Shown here: positions 9,501-16,234 of the stretch, one piece after another
Layout: every line of letters starts with the position of its first letter
Position numbering within the stretch: position 1 is the stretch's first letter
Notes under the pieces: generated by a model
Database searches by the model: none
Told to the model about the DNA's origin: nothing
Seen by the model: the letters and a program-made list of their open reading frames with translations, nothing else
Made by a program: the position numbers and the translations under genes
Source of the DNA: Ponticaulis sp.
GTDB lineage: Bacteria; Pseudomonadota; Alphaproteobacteria; Caulobacterales; Hyphomonadaceae
Length of the DNA stretch: 64,000 bases
Assembly: GCA_002692725.1 (NCBI GenBank)
Contig: NZLU01000046.1
Coordinates: forward strand, 124,001 to 188,000
Direction: 5' to 3'

Positions 9501-9946
9501 GGTCACCTCAGATCAATCTTGGCCTCGCAGCGCTGATACCGGATACATATGTTGAAGATCTCGGCACGCGCATGAGTCTTTATCGCCGGCTTGCAGACAT
9601 AGACACCGTCGACGATCGGGAGGCCTTTGCCGCTGAACTGATCGATCGGTTTGGGCCGATACCCGACGAAACCAAGCAATTGCTTGATATCGCTTCGGTC
9701 AAAGCCGACTGTAAGGCACTTGGGATTGCAAAACTCGATGCTGGCCCGAAAGGGGCTGTATTCGCGTTCAGAGAAAAGTCGCCACTCGAGCCCGCAAAGC
9801 TTGTATCTCTTGTTCAGCGCCAACCAAACAAACTCAAACTTCGCCCCGACTTCAAACTTGTCTACACGGGAAGTTGGTTATCAGTCCCGCAGCGAACACG
9901 AGGCGTGAAGCAGCTATTGAAAGACCTTCAGGCTACATTGGCCTGA
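6509..9946 (+). CDS. mfd: Transcription-repair coupling factor Mfd
   Basis: Translocase that displaces RNA polymerase stalled at DNA lesions and recruits UvrA. In order: UvrB-like N-terminal domains (about 1-330), a CarD/RID-type RNA-polymerase-interacting domain (about 475-550, starting GELVVHVEHGVAKYCGL), a RecG-like translocase with Walker A GDVGFGKT (about 628-636) and DEEQRFG, the QLRGRVGRS motif, and a C-terminal TRCF domain (about 1000-1100). The 1145 aa length is normal. It lies just downstream of sdhE. Its last 19 bp overlap the convergent PopA-like gene. Confidence 0.97.
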   Translation: MSILDEIVAGQTPQTVHSAPFGADLIELLNFSQSHDRAILYVAADDRKAQTVHDLANVFAPAVERIRLPAWDCLPYDRVSPTPLIASRRCAGLSALSHRPEKGPVLIITTAAGLIQKCAPKEVMKQASLSLKPGQRVETSVLDGFLQTNGYTRVATVTDRGEYAQRGGIIDIFSPNEAEPVRLDFFGDTLESVRCFDPETQRTTRQLKTIQFTPVSEILFTDEALSAFRNRFIEVFGPPAGNQMYEMARSKIRRQGLENWLPLFHASLDTVFDYLPRQSLVAFDQNAMEACRDRYDQAEDYFQARVNAAGSEEDAKVLAPGALYLSPKHIETALDTLPSVRFTALSSASGEGKLSLEAVPGRNFAPERTQNVNVFDAVVSHINAQRERGLTVMLGAWSDGSADRLANVLDDHGLKDVGRVYSLDGARKAGVSIAELPIDAGFEFGDLAVLSEQDILGDRISRPKRKRRASNFLAEVSTLSPGELVVHVEHGVAKYCGLVTIDVAGAPHDCLELHYQADAKLLLPVENIELISRYGSEGSESSLDRLGGTGWQARKAKAKKRIMEMADGLIQIAASRAMRKAVVIDESEGIYEEFAARFPYEETEDQLRAIEESLGDLASGKPMDRLICGDVGFGKTEVALRTAFVAAMSGIQVAVIAPTTLLARQHFQTFKERLAGWPIRVSQLSRLVSSKDSALTREALKTGSCDIVVGTHAVLSKNVEFQNLGLLIIDEEQRFGVKHKERLKELKSDIHVMTLSATPIPRTLQMALTGIRELSIIATPPVDRLSVRTYVTEFDMLTIREALLRERYRGGQAFIVAPRVKDLPELERFLKENVPEVSFVSAHGQMAAGDLDEIMTDFYDGKYDVLLSTTIVESGLDIPRANTLILHRADMFGLAQMYQLRGRVGRSKLRAYAYFTTPKDKILSEAAEKRLRVLQSLDSLGAGFMLASHDLDMRGGGNLLGDQQSGHIREVGVELYQSMLEDAVKTLQQGGEDFDDDWSPQINLGLAALIPDTYVEDLGTRMSLYRRLADIDTVDDREAFAAELIDRFGPIPDETKQLLDIASVKADCKALGIAKLDAGPKGAVFAFREKSPLEPAKLVSLVQRQPNKLKLRPDFKLVYTGSWLSVPQRTRGVKQLLKDLQATLA

Positions 9947-11175
9947 TGGACTGACCGTTTCTGAGTGGAAATCTTCGACACGAGTGACCAGAATTGCTGT
10001 GGCGACTGAAATTCCTTGAGATCAAAAGTCTGGGTGCGAAAACTCGCAGTGACACCACCTGACAGACTGGACATTTCAACGATGCGAAGTGCGCGTTCAA
10101 TGGCCTCTCGCGCCTGAACTTCAGATGTCGCCGGCATGGATATCAAAAAGTCGTTCCAGTCGAGACGGGCAACAATGTCCTGTCGACGGATGACACTATC
10201 GATCAGCGAGCCGAACTGTGGAAGCAAATCCGCAGACAATGGTTCGCGGCTTTCCAGATTGATTGGCGAGATACGTGCGACGCAAAGCGGTCGTTTTCTC
10301 CGCCGCATCAGATCGATCTGAGCCATGATGTGACGCTCTGCGAACTGCGCGCTGAAGGTTCCGGAGTATTTATCGCGCGCTGGAAATGCACATTTCTTCG
10401 CAGTGACCGGGGTTGGTGCAGAGGAATTGTCGATCAAATTTTCAATAGACCGTATGGTCCGCTGAAAATTGTCTCCCTGCCGAACCAGGCCCGTGACATG
10501 TTCAAGATTGTCCGGAAGGCGCTCCTGAAAGTCAGAAATAGCAATGACAGGCATATGCTTCAGGTCGGGCCGACCATGAACGTGATCAAGAAGCTCATAA
10601 GGACAAAAGGCTTCGCTCACCGTTACAATAAAGGCAGACGGAACGAAGTTTCGAAAACTTTCAAAGGCCGTGCGTTCGGACAAAACCGCTGAAACCCGAA
10701 GCCCTTTTCGTCCCAGTTCGTCTTTCAGTTTGAGATAAAATGGCCCCGGCTCACCATAAAACAAAACTGTCTTCGATTCGTGTTCGGCCCAATGGCTTTG
10801 TTGTGCTTCGGCATTGAGAGTTTTGAGTGTCGAGAGTCGAAGTTTTGATTCGAGAATAACATCTTGCTGTCGTTGAAAGATCTTCAACTGCTGCGCAAAG
10901 GCTTTGACTGACGGCGTGAGTGTCAATCCGTCGGGCTCATTACCGCGTTCTGACTGAGATAAAAGCAGCGCGCTAAAAACGTCTGACGTATTCGGAATCT
11001 GAGCGGCGAGGTCCAGATCAATCTCTGATCTCAAAGCTTGAGCGTCTATGAGCAGACCATCTATTTCGGATGACGCGAACCTGACCGGCGCAACCTGCAA
11101 TCCATGATTTCCAAGGTCGTGGACCAGACCTTCTCGTCGACTGTCCTGAGTGATGAGCCCAATAATGGGAGCCAT
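9928..11175 (-). CDS. PopA-like protein: receiver-like domains plus degenerate GGDEF domain with intact RxxD site
   Basis: 415 aa. Residues 1-115 and 133-245 look like two receiver-type alpha/beta domains without an obvious acidic phospho-acceptor pocket. Residues 265-400 read as a GGDEF domain: DKYSGTFSAQFAERHI matches the domain opening. The active-site loop, however, is DWNDF (339-343) instead of GGDEF, so diguanylate cyclase activity is not expected. The allosteric c-di-GMP site RxxD is kept as RRQD (330-333), exactly five residues before that loop. This is the architecture of Caulobacter PopA, a c-di-GMP receptor that helps deliver CtrA to ClpXP. Orthology is inferred from architecture. 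Convergent with mfd and divergent from the phosphatase gene. Confidence 0.7.
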   Translation of the reverse strand: MAPIIGLITQDSRREGLVHDLGNHGLQVAPVRFASSEIDGLLIDAQALRSEIDLDLAAQIPNTSDVFSALLLSQSERGNEPDGLTLTPSVKAFAQQLKIFQRQQDVILESKLRLSTLKTLNAEAQQSHWAEHESKTVLFYGEPGPFYLKLKDELGRKGLRVSAVLSERTAFESFRNFVPSAFIVTVSEAFCPYELLDHVHGRPDLKHMPVIAISDFQERLPDNLEHVTGLVRQGDNFQRTIRSIENLIDNSSAPTPVTAKKCAFPARDKYSGTFSAQFAERHIMAQIDLMRRRKRPLCVARISPINLESREPLSADLLPQFGSLIDSVIRRQDIVARLDWNDFLISMPATSEVQAREAIERALRIVEMSSLSGGVTASFRTQTFDLKEFQSPQQFWSLVSKISTQKRSVHQANVA

Positions 11176-11288
11176 GGCCGAAATCCTGGATCTGTGCTTC
11201 CTACTGATCCTGTCTGAACCGAGTGGGTTAACTTCCGGTTATGGATGCCATTCATGTATAGATGAAGAATAAAAACTGGAGGACGTAA

Positions 11289-12017
11289 GTGTCAGCATTG
11301 CCGGGAACCACGGGCCGCAGACGTATCTATCTGATGCGGCACGGGCATGTGGATTATTTCGCGAAAGCTGTAACGGAAACCGGAAATCCGCGTCTGGCTG
11401 AGCTCACATTTCAGGGTGATGAAGAGGCGGATGCCGCCGGACAGGCGCTGGGAGTGATTCGTTTTGATGTGGCGCTCTGTTCCGGACTTAAACGTTCTCA
11501 GCAAACGGCAGAACGTGTTCTCGACTGGCAATCAGACAATGATATTTCGCTGGAATCTGATTCCCGCTTCGAGGAGCTCAACAGCGGTCAATTCATTCAC
11601 TTCGAAAGCAAAGAACAGCTCGCGGCAACGATGAGTTTTCAGTTTGAAAATGCTGACCAGCCGGGCGCAACATTTCTTGAGGGCGGAGAGAAGTTCACAG
11701 ACGGGCTCGCCCGTGCAGTTGAAGGCATTGAAGCACTCTTAGCCCGCCCAGGTTGGTCTCAGGCGCTGATTGTCGGTCATGAAGGCATTAATCGCGTGAT
11801 CCTCAGCTGGTTTTGTAATGCAGCCCTGAATGCGTCTGTCGCTTTCGAACAAGACACTGGCTGCATCAATATTCTGGATGTGGATCTCGTTCCTGAAGGC
11901 GATGACGTGATAATCGAGCGCAAACTGATCAAAGCCGTCAATCTGACACCACTCAACTATGAGAAGCACGGGATGAATTTGCGAAGCCTCGAAGCCATTT
12001 TCGATCAGGGTCGTTGA
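11289..12017 (+). CDS. Histidine phosphatase family protein (phosphoglycerate mutase-like)
   Basis: Histidine phosphatase superfamily member; substrate unknown. LMRHGH at 15-20 gives the catalytic RHG triad (His18), and the second conserved histidine is in VGHEGINR. The protein is 242 aa with no signal peptide, so it is probably cytoplasmic. The start is GTG with an excellent GGAGGA at 11278-11283. It is divergent from the PopA-like gene across 113 bp and is followed by a long non-coding stretch with a terminator. It could be a cobalamin-type (CobC), SixA-like or sugar-phosphate phosphatase; nothing adjacent decides. Confidence 0.82.
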   Translation: MSALPGTTGRRRIYLMRHGHVDYFAKAVTETGNPRLAELTFQGDEEADAAGQALGVIRFDVALCSGLKRSQQTAERVLDWQSDNDISLESDSRFEELNSGQFIHFESKEQLAATMSFQFENADQPGATFLEGGEKFTDGLARAVEGIEALLARPGWSQALIVGHEGINRVILSWFCNAALNASVAFEQDTGCINILDVDLVPEGDDVIIERKLIKAVNLTPLNYEKHGMNLRSLEAIFDQGR

Positions 12018-12108
12018 ATGGCGCTGTTTTTGACTGCGGATGAAAACTGAACAAAACACAACAAGTCAGATCGGATTTCGTTCAGCTAGGCTTTGATAGG
12101 TTCATATT

Positions 12109-12193
12109 CAGAGGCGACGAGGTCCGTCGATCTGGTTCCTCTGTGTCCTTCTTGCTAACTGGCCGGTGATTGCATCATCGGCCATTTCTTTTT
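12109..12193 (+). ncRNA. Candidate structured small RNA (or scoA leader) ending in an intrinsic terminator
   Basis: A nested hairpin, with outer arms CAGAGG/CCTCTG (12109-12114 and 12138-12143) and inner arms CGACG/CGTCG (12115-12119 and 12125-12129), is followed after a short linker by a strong terminator hairpin and a T-rich tract. No ORF fits. I see no confident promoter upstream, so this may simply be the structured 3' UTR of the phosphatase mRNA. Seen in sequence: the hairpins. Inferred: an independent RNA. Confidence 0.35.
12160..12193 (+). terminator. Intrinsic terminator between the phosphatase gene and scoA
   Basis: An 11-bp stem (TGGCCGGTGAT paired with ATCATCGGCCA, one G-T wobble) with a three-base TGC loop, followed by TTTCTTTTT at 12185-12193. 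It isolates scoA from upstream transcription. Confidence 0.8.
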
Positions 12194-12202
12194 CAACGCT
12201 TG

Positions 12203-12230
12203 TTGAAATTTTTGAAATTCCCGATAATTG
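12203..12230 (+). promoter_or_regulatory. Possible scoAB promoter
   Basis: TTGAAA (12203-12208) and TAATTG (12225-12230) are separated by 16 bp, just after the terminator and 56 bp before the scoA start. The hexamers are only partial matches to the sigma70 consensus. Confidence 0.35.
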
Positions 12231-12285
12231 GTGATTAAAACTGGTGACAATGTAATCTCCAGGAATTTCTCAGGAGGCCAACTTT

Positions 12286-12990
12286 ATGGAAAAACTCTAC
12301 CCCGACGCTCAAGAGGCCCTGTCAGGCGTTTTGTTTGATGGCATGACCATCATGTCTGGCGGTTTCGGACTGTGTGGCATTCCCGAGCTGCTCATCGCTG
12401 CGATCAGAGACTCAGGCGTGAAAGACCTCACCATCATTTCCAACAATGCCGGCGTCGACGGTTTCGGCTTGGGCATTCTGCTTGAAAACAAACAGGTCAA
12501 GCGCATGGTGTCGTCTTATGTGGGCGAGAACAAAGAGTTTGAACGCCAGTATCTCGCAGGCGAGTTGGAGCTGGAATTTAATCCTCAGGGCACTCTGGCC
12601 GAACGGTGCCGTGCAGGCGGTGCAGGGATCCCAGGTTTCTATACGAAAACCGGCGTCGGCACGATGATCGCAGAAGGGAAAGAGCATAAAGACTTCAACG
12701 GCGAAACCTACATTATGGAAACCGGTCTGATTGCCGATTTGTCCATCGTGAAGGCCTGGAAAGGTGATGCTCAAGGTAATCTCGTCTACAATCAGACCGC
12801 ATTGAATTTCAATCATGACATGGCGACGGCGGGCAAAGTGACCATCGCCGAGGTGGAAGAGATTGTGCCGGTGGGATCGTTCGACCCGAACTTTATCCAC
12901 ACACCCGGAATATTCGTTCAGCGCATTCTGCAGGGTCAGCATGAAAAGAGAATTGAAAAAGTCACGACCCGCAAGAAAGTGGAGGCCTGA
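12286..12990 (+). CDS. scoA: Succinyl-CoA:3-ketoacid CoA-transferase subunit A
   Basis: Alpha subunit of the heteromeric enzyme that moves CoA from succinyl-CoA to acetoacetate, so that ketone bodies (for example from polyhydroxybutyrate turnover) can enter the TCA cycle. The family motif GGFGLCGIPE is at about 24-33, and AGGAGIPGFYTKTG-type text near 110 is standard for subunit A. The 234 aa length is normal. The start is ATG with CAGGAGG 9 bases upstream. It is followed three bases later by scoB, so the two are co-translated. Confidence 0.94.
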   Translation: MEKLYPDAQEALSGVLFDGMTIMSGGFGLCGIPELLIAAIRDSGVKDLTIISNNAGVDGFGLGILLENKQVKRMVSSYVGENKEFERQYLAGELELEFNPQGTLAERCRAGGAGIPGFYTKTGVGTMIAEGKEHKDFNGETYIMETGLIADLSIVKAWKGDAQGNLVYNQTALNFNHDMATAGKVTIAEVEEIVPVGSFDPNFIHTPGIFVQRILQGQHEKRIEKVTTRKKVEA

Positions 12991-12993
12991 ACC

Positions 12994-13623
12994 ATGCCCT
13001 GGACACGCGATCAAATGGCCGAACGCGCCGCGCAGGAACTTGAAGATGGTTTCTACGTCAATCTGGGAATCGGCATTCCAACGCTGGTTTCGAATTACAT
13101 TCCCGACGGCGTAGACGTCACGCTGCAGTCTGAAAACGGCATGCTGGGTATGGGACCTTTTCCCTTTGAAGGTGAGGAAGATCCCGACCTCATCAATGCC
13201 GGTAAGCAGACCATCACCACCCTCGATCGTTCGAGCTTCTTCAGCTCATCGACAAGCTTCTCGATGATCCGGGGAGGGCATATCAACCTGGCCATTCTCG
13301 GTGCTATGGAAGTTGCGGAGAATGGTGATCTGGCCAACTGGATGATTCCGGGAAAGCTTGTAAAAGGCATGGGCGGCGCCATGGACCTTGTCGCCGGTGT
13401 GAAACGCATTGTTGTTGTTATGGATCACACCAACAAGGCAGGCGAAACCAAGCTTCTGAAAGCCTGTACTTTACCGCTTACGGGCAAAGAAGTCGTCGAT
13501 CGCATCATTACAGATCTGGGCGTTTTTGATGTCGTTCCAGGCGGTCTCAAAATTGTTGAGCTTGCGCCAGACGTTACCGAAAACGAAGTGCGCGACAAGA
13601 CAGACGCAAATTTGGTTTCATGA
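12994..13623 (+). CDS. scoB: Succinyl-CoA:3-ketoacid CoA-transferase subunit B
   Basis: Beta subunit, which carries the catalytic glutamate that forms the CoA thioester intermediate: SENG motif with Glu47. [13 protein letters not shown] (about 25-37) is the family's glycine-rich opening. The 209 aa length is usual. It lies 3 bp after scoA, and AGTGGAGG near the end of scoA serves as its ribosome-binding site. A strong hairpin follows the stop codon. Confidence 0.94.
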   Translation: MPWTRDQMAERAAQELEDGFYVNLGIGIPTLVSNYIPDGVDVTLQSENGMLGMGPFPFEGEEDPDLINAGKQTITTLDRSSFFSSSTSFSMIRGGHINLAILGAMEVAENGDLANWMIPGKLVKGMGGAMDLVAGVKRIVVVMDHTNKAGETKLLKACTLPLTGKEVVDRIITDLGVFDVVPGGLKIVELAPDVTENEVRDKTDANLVS

Positions 13624-13631
13624 TTTATCTT

Positions 13632-13662
13632 CCGAAGGCCGGTTTCAGATGCCGGCCTTCGG
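13632..13662. terminator. Strong hairpin between convergent scoB and the response-regulator gene
   Basis: Perfect 11-bp inverted repeat CCGAAGGCCGG / CCGGCCTTCGG with a 9-base loop. There is no U-tract on either side, so it may be a bidirectional stabilising hairpin or a weak terminator for both convergent units. Confidence 0.5.
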
Positions 13663-13683
13663 CCTGACACGCCACTTTCCAGA

Positions 13684-14121
13684 TCAGTGAGATTTGGGGA
13701 ATTGGTTGAGTTCGAGATAGCTTTCAAACAAGCGTTTGAAGGTTTCCGCGTTCAATTTCTCTTTCGGAATATAGCCGGATACATGCTTGGAATAGCTGTC
13801 TCCGATGTCCCGTGGATCGGTCGACGTCGACAGGACGAACACAACAGTATCTTTGATATTGGCTTCTTCCCGAAGGGCCTGCAAGAATTCGTGGCCACCC
13901 ATTCTCGGCATGTTGAGGTCGAGCAGAACAATCATTTGTTCCTGTTCTTCGGCCGGCTTATCTGAATTCTCGCGAAGCACCTTGAGCGCCTCAATGCCAT
14001 CATGCGCAATCGAGAATGAAATCTCCTTATCGATTTCGATCAGGATTCGTTTCAGAGCGAGGATGTCGACCTCGTCATCCTCGGCGATCAGGAAGTGAGT
14101 GTTCTCAAACAAAGCAGACAT
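13684..14121 (-). CDS. Single-domain response regulator (CheY/Rcp1-like)
   Basis: A 145 aa receiver domain with no output domain. Visible residues are the acidic pair at Asp15-Asp16, the phospho-acceptor Asp68 in LLDLNMP, the switch Ser/Thr in LSTS, and the conserved lysine in YIPKEK. The insertion after helix 2 and the GGHEFL segment resemble Rcp1-type regulators, which serve phytochrome-like kinases. It starts 3 bp after the histidine-kinase gene in the same orientation, so it is the obvious phosphorelay partner. Its output is probably protein-protein interaction or further phosphotransfer. Confidence 0.9.
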   Translation of the reverse strand: MSALFENTHFLIAEDDEVDILALKRILIEIDKEISFSIAHDGIEALKVLRENSDKPAEEQEQMIVLLDLNMPRMGGHEFLQALREEANIKDTVVFVLSTSTDPRDIGDSYSKHVSGYIPKEKLNAETFKRLFESYLELNQFPKSH

Positions 14122-14124
14122 CGA

Positions 14125-15408
14125 TCAATTTCCAGACTTGATGTTTGGCAGCGTTACCACAAACCGAGCGCCACCATGAGGGCTCTCGTCTACGGTGACA
14201 TTTCCCTTTTTGTGATGCGCGATTTTCTGAACGATGGCCAGCCCCATACCGGTGGCTTCTTTTTCATCGCGCCGACTAAGTGTTGTAAACACCTCAAACA
14301 CGCGTTTACGAAACTGCTCATCGATACCCGGTCCATCGTCTTCGACAGTGATTTTCAACTCATTTTTATCATGTGTGAAGCTCACCCATACATGTCCGCG
14401 ATCCGAATCATTGTGCTTCAGCGCATTGCCGATGAGATTGGAGAGCAGCATGAAATAGGTGATTCGGTAGTCGACAATGAGTCTTGGCTCGGCTTCGAGC
14501 CTGAGCGCAAAACGATCGTCATTGATTTGTGAGTCAAATATCTCCTGGGCCAATGCATTGAGCTCAATGGTCTCGGTTTCGGAATCTTCTCGGCCAATAC
14601 GGGCATACTGCAACAAATCATTGAGAAGATTATCCATCCGGTTTGTTCGGCTCAAAAGAAGGTCGAGATGATGCCGGGTTTCTTTCGATGCAGTCGGGGC
14701 GAGGTCCTGCTTGATCCAGGTGCATAGATTTAGAATTGCGCGCAGTGGAGCTCTCAAGTCATGAGAAGCTATATAGGCAAACTGCTCCAGCTCGGCATTG
14801 GAGCGACGCAATTCTTCGGTGTATTCGTCGCGTTCCCGGAGCTTGTCCTGGCGGAGCTCTTGAAGCGTTTTTAGGCTGACCCAATACATAACGAAATCGA
14901 CCAGAAATAATGCGCTGAAGCTTCCCCATGCGAGAAAGGCAGCACCTGTTGCGGGCACAGAATATCCGAACAGCTGCCCCGTCATCTGGGTGTGGAAGCC
15001 TGCCATCATGGCGAACATCAATCCGTAATGGGCGCGATGGTGAACACCGCAGGAGTGAATAAACTGCGCGAATTCTTCTACAATGGAGCCCTGAATAAAA
15101 ATTCCATCGCCTTGCGGGCCCGACACAGTTCTCAGGAATTGTGGGATCCGGTGATAGCACCACCAGGTCCCGACATTTACCAGAACCAGCAGAATTGCCG
15201 CCCAGATTGGCAGCATGATCTGACCTATAAATAAGATTGTCAGAACATCGAAAGGAATCAGGCGCAGATGTTTAAGCCAGGGTGTTTTAGAAACTTGGGG
15301 AAGCGAAAACTCCGGAAGCAACAATCGAAAAGGCGACAATAGATTTCGAACCTTGTTCTTGATTGACTCTGGTCTGACTGGTTTAGCCGATCCGGCTCCT
15401 GAAAACAT
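14125..15408 (-). CDS. Membrane sensor histidine kinase with His/Cys-containing N-terminal membrane domain
   Basis: 427 aa. Hydrophobic segments at about 52-82, 128-146 and 152-178 form a membrane sensor, followed by a linker helix (180-205), a HisKA dimerisation domain with SHDLRAPLR (His216), and an HATPase_c domain with the N box (NLIGNALKH), DDGPGID and GMGLAIV. The kinase core resembles phytochrome and ethylene-receptor-like kinases. Between the membrane segments lies F-I-H-S-C-G-V-H-H (116-124) with further histidines at 127 and 139. The C-x3-H spacing equals the copper-binding Cys/His pair of ethylene receptors. The signal is unknown; metal or ligand binding is inference. In an operon with the response regulator. 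Confidence 0.88.
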   Translation of the reverse strand: MFSGAGSAKPVRPESIKNKVRNLLSPFRLLLPEFSLPQVSKTPWLKHLRLIPFDVLTILFIGQIMLPIWAAILLVLVNVGTWWCYHRIPQFLRTVSGPQGDGIFIQGSIVEEFAQFIHSCGVHHRAHYGLMFAMMAGFHTQMTGQLFGYSVPATGAAFLAWGSFSALFLVDFVMYWVSLKTLQELRQDKLRERDEYTEELRRSNAELEQFAYIASHDLRAPLRAILNLCTWIKQDLAPTASKETRHHLDLLLSRTNRMDNLLNDLLQYARIGREDSETETIELNALAQEIFDSQINDDRFALRLEAEPRLIVDYRITYFMLLSNLIGNALKHNDSDRGHVWVSFTHDKNELKITVEDDGPGIDEQFRKRVFEVFTTLSRRDEKEATGMGLAIVQKIAHHKKGNVTVDESPHGGARFVVTLPNIKSGN

Positions 15409-15628
15409 TGAGCTCTTCCTGAAGTGGGTGCAATGCCAATAGAACGGTAGTTTTTAGCCCGGAGAAACTCATTCGATTGACGAAAATAACTCGCAGGTAT
15501 GGAATCTTCCTCTGTTGCCCTCTTAGACGGGCAAACTTACAGTCTTCTTACGTGGATTCGAAGCAGGGTGTGAAAGTCGTGGCGTTCGAACGAGCAAGTT
15601 CTTTGTTCTCATGGGGTGATCTGGTCAA

Positions 15629-16228
15629 GTGAATCACGATTTACGCACAAGACGCATCATCGGGGCAGCGAAACGCGTGTTTCTCGAGCACGGTTTCGAT
15701 GGTGCCAGTATGGATGAGGTTGCGTTGGAGGCTGGGGTCTCAAAACGTACAGTCTACAACCGATATATATCGAAAGAGGAATTGTTCGATGAAGTCGCAA
15801 AAGACGCATGCGAACAACTTCTGACCTTCAGTTTTGATACGCCATCAGACATTCCTGTTCGTGATTTTTTGAAGTCCCTTGCGCTAAAAATCCTCTGGTC
15901 CCGTTTGTCTCCCGACAGCCTCGCACTGCTTCGCAACGTCGCCTTTCGCGCTCACCGAATGGAGAGTCTGCGCACCGGCTATGCTGAAACCGCTATTCAA
16001 CCCGTTCTGAGTTTTCTGACCACTTATTTCGAATCCGGAGAAGGGAAGGGCGTCGCAATTAACGCGGACCCCGAAGACGTCGCCTGGACATTTTTCTCAA
16101 TGGCTATTCATCCGCTCGAAAGCAAGCTGCTCATGGGGGAGCAACTGACTACCGATTTAGAAACCGCAATCGTGAAACAGGCTGACGCGGCAGTCAGCAA
16201 GTTTTCAGCCCTTTATAACCTGACATAA
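15629..16228 (+). CDS. TetR/AcrR family transcriptional regulator
   Basis: 199 aa. The N-terminal helix-turn-helix (about 10-55) reads RRIIGAAKRVFLEHGFDGASMDEVAL then GVSKRTVYNRYISKEELF, a textbook TetR DNA-binding domain. The C-terminal half resembles the AefR/TetR_C_7 type, ligand unknown. The start is GTG with GGGGTG about 11 bases upstream; no ATG is available nearby. It is convergent with the SulP gene and divergent from the histidine kinase. It is not adjacent to a promoter it would obviously control, except its own. Confidence 0.85.
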   Translation: MNHDLRTRRIIGAAKRVFLEHGFDGASMDEVALEAGVSKRTVYNRYISKEELFDEVAKDACEQLLTFSFDTPSDIPVRDFLKSLALKILWSRLSPDSLALLRNVAFRAHRMESLRTGYAETAIQPVLSFLTTYFESGEGKGVAINADPEDVAWTFFSMAIHPLESKLLMGEQLTTDLETAIVKQADAAVSKFSALYNLT

Positions 16229-16234
16229 ACCGGA

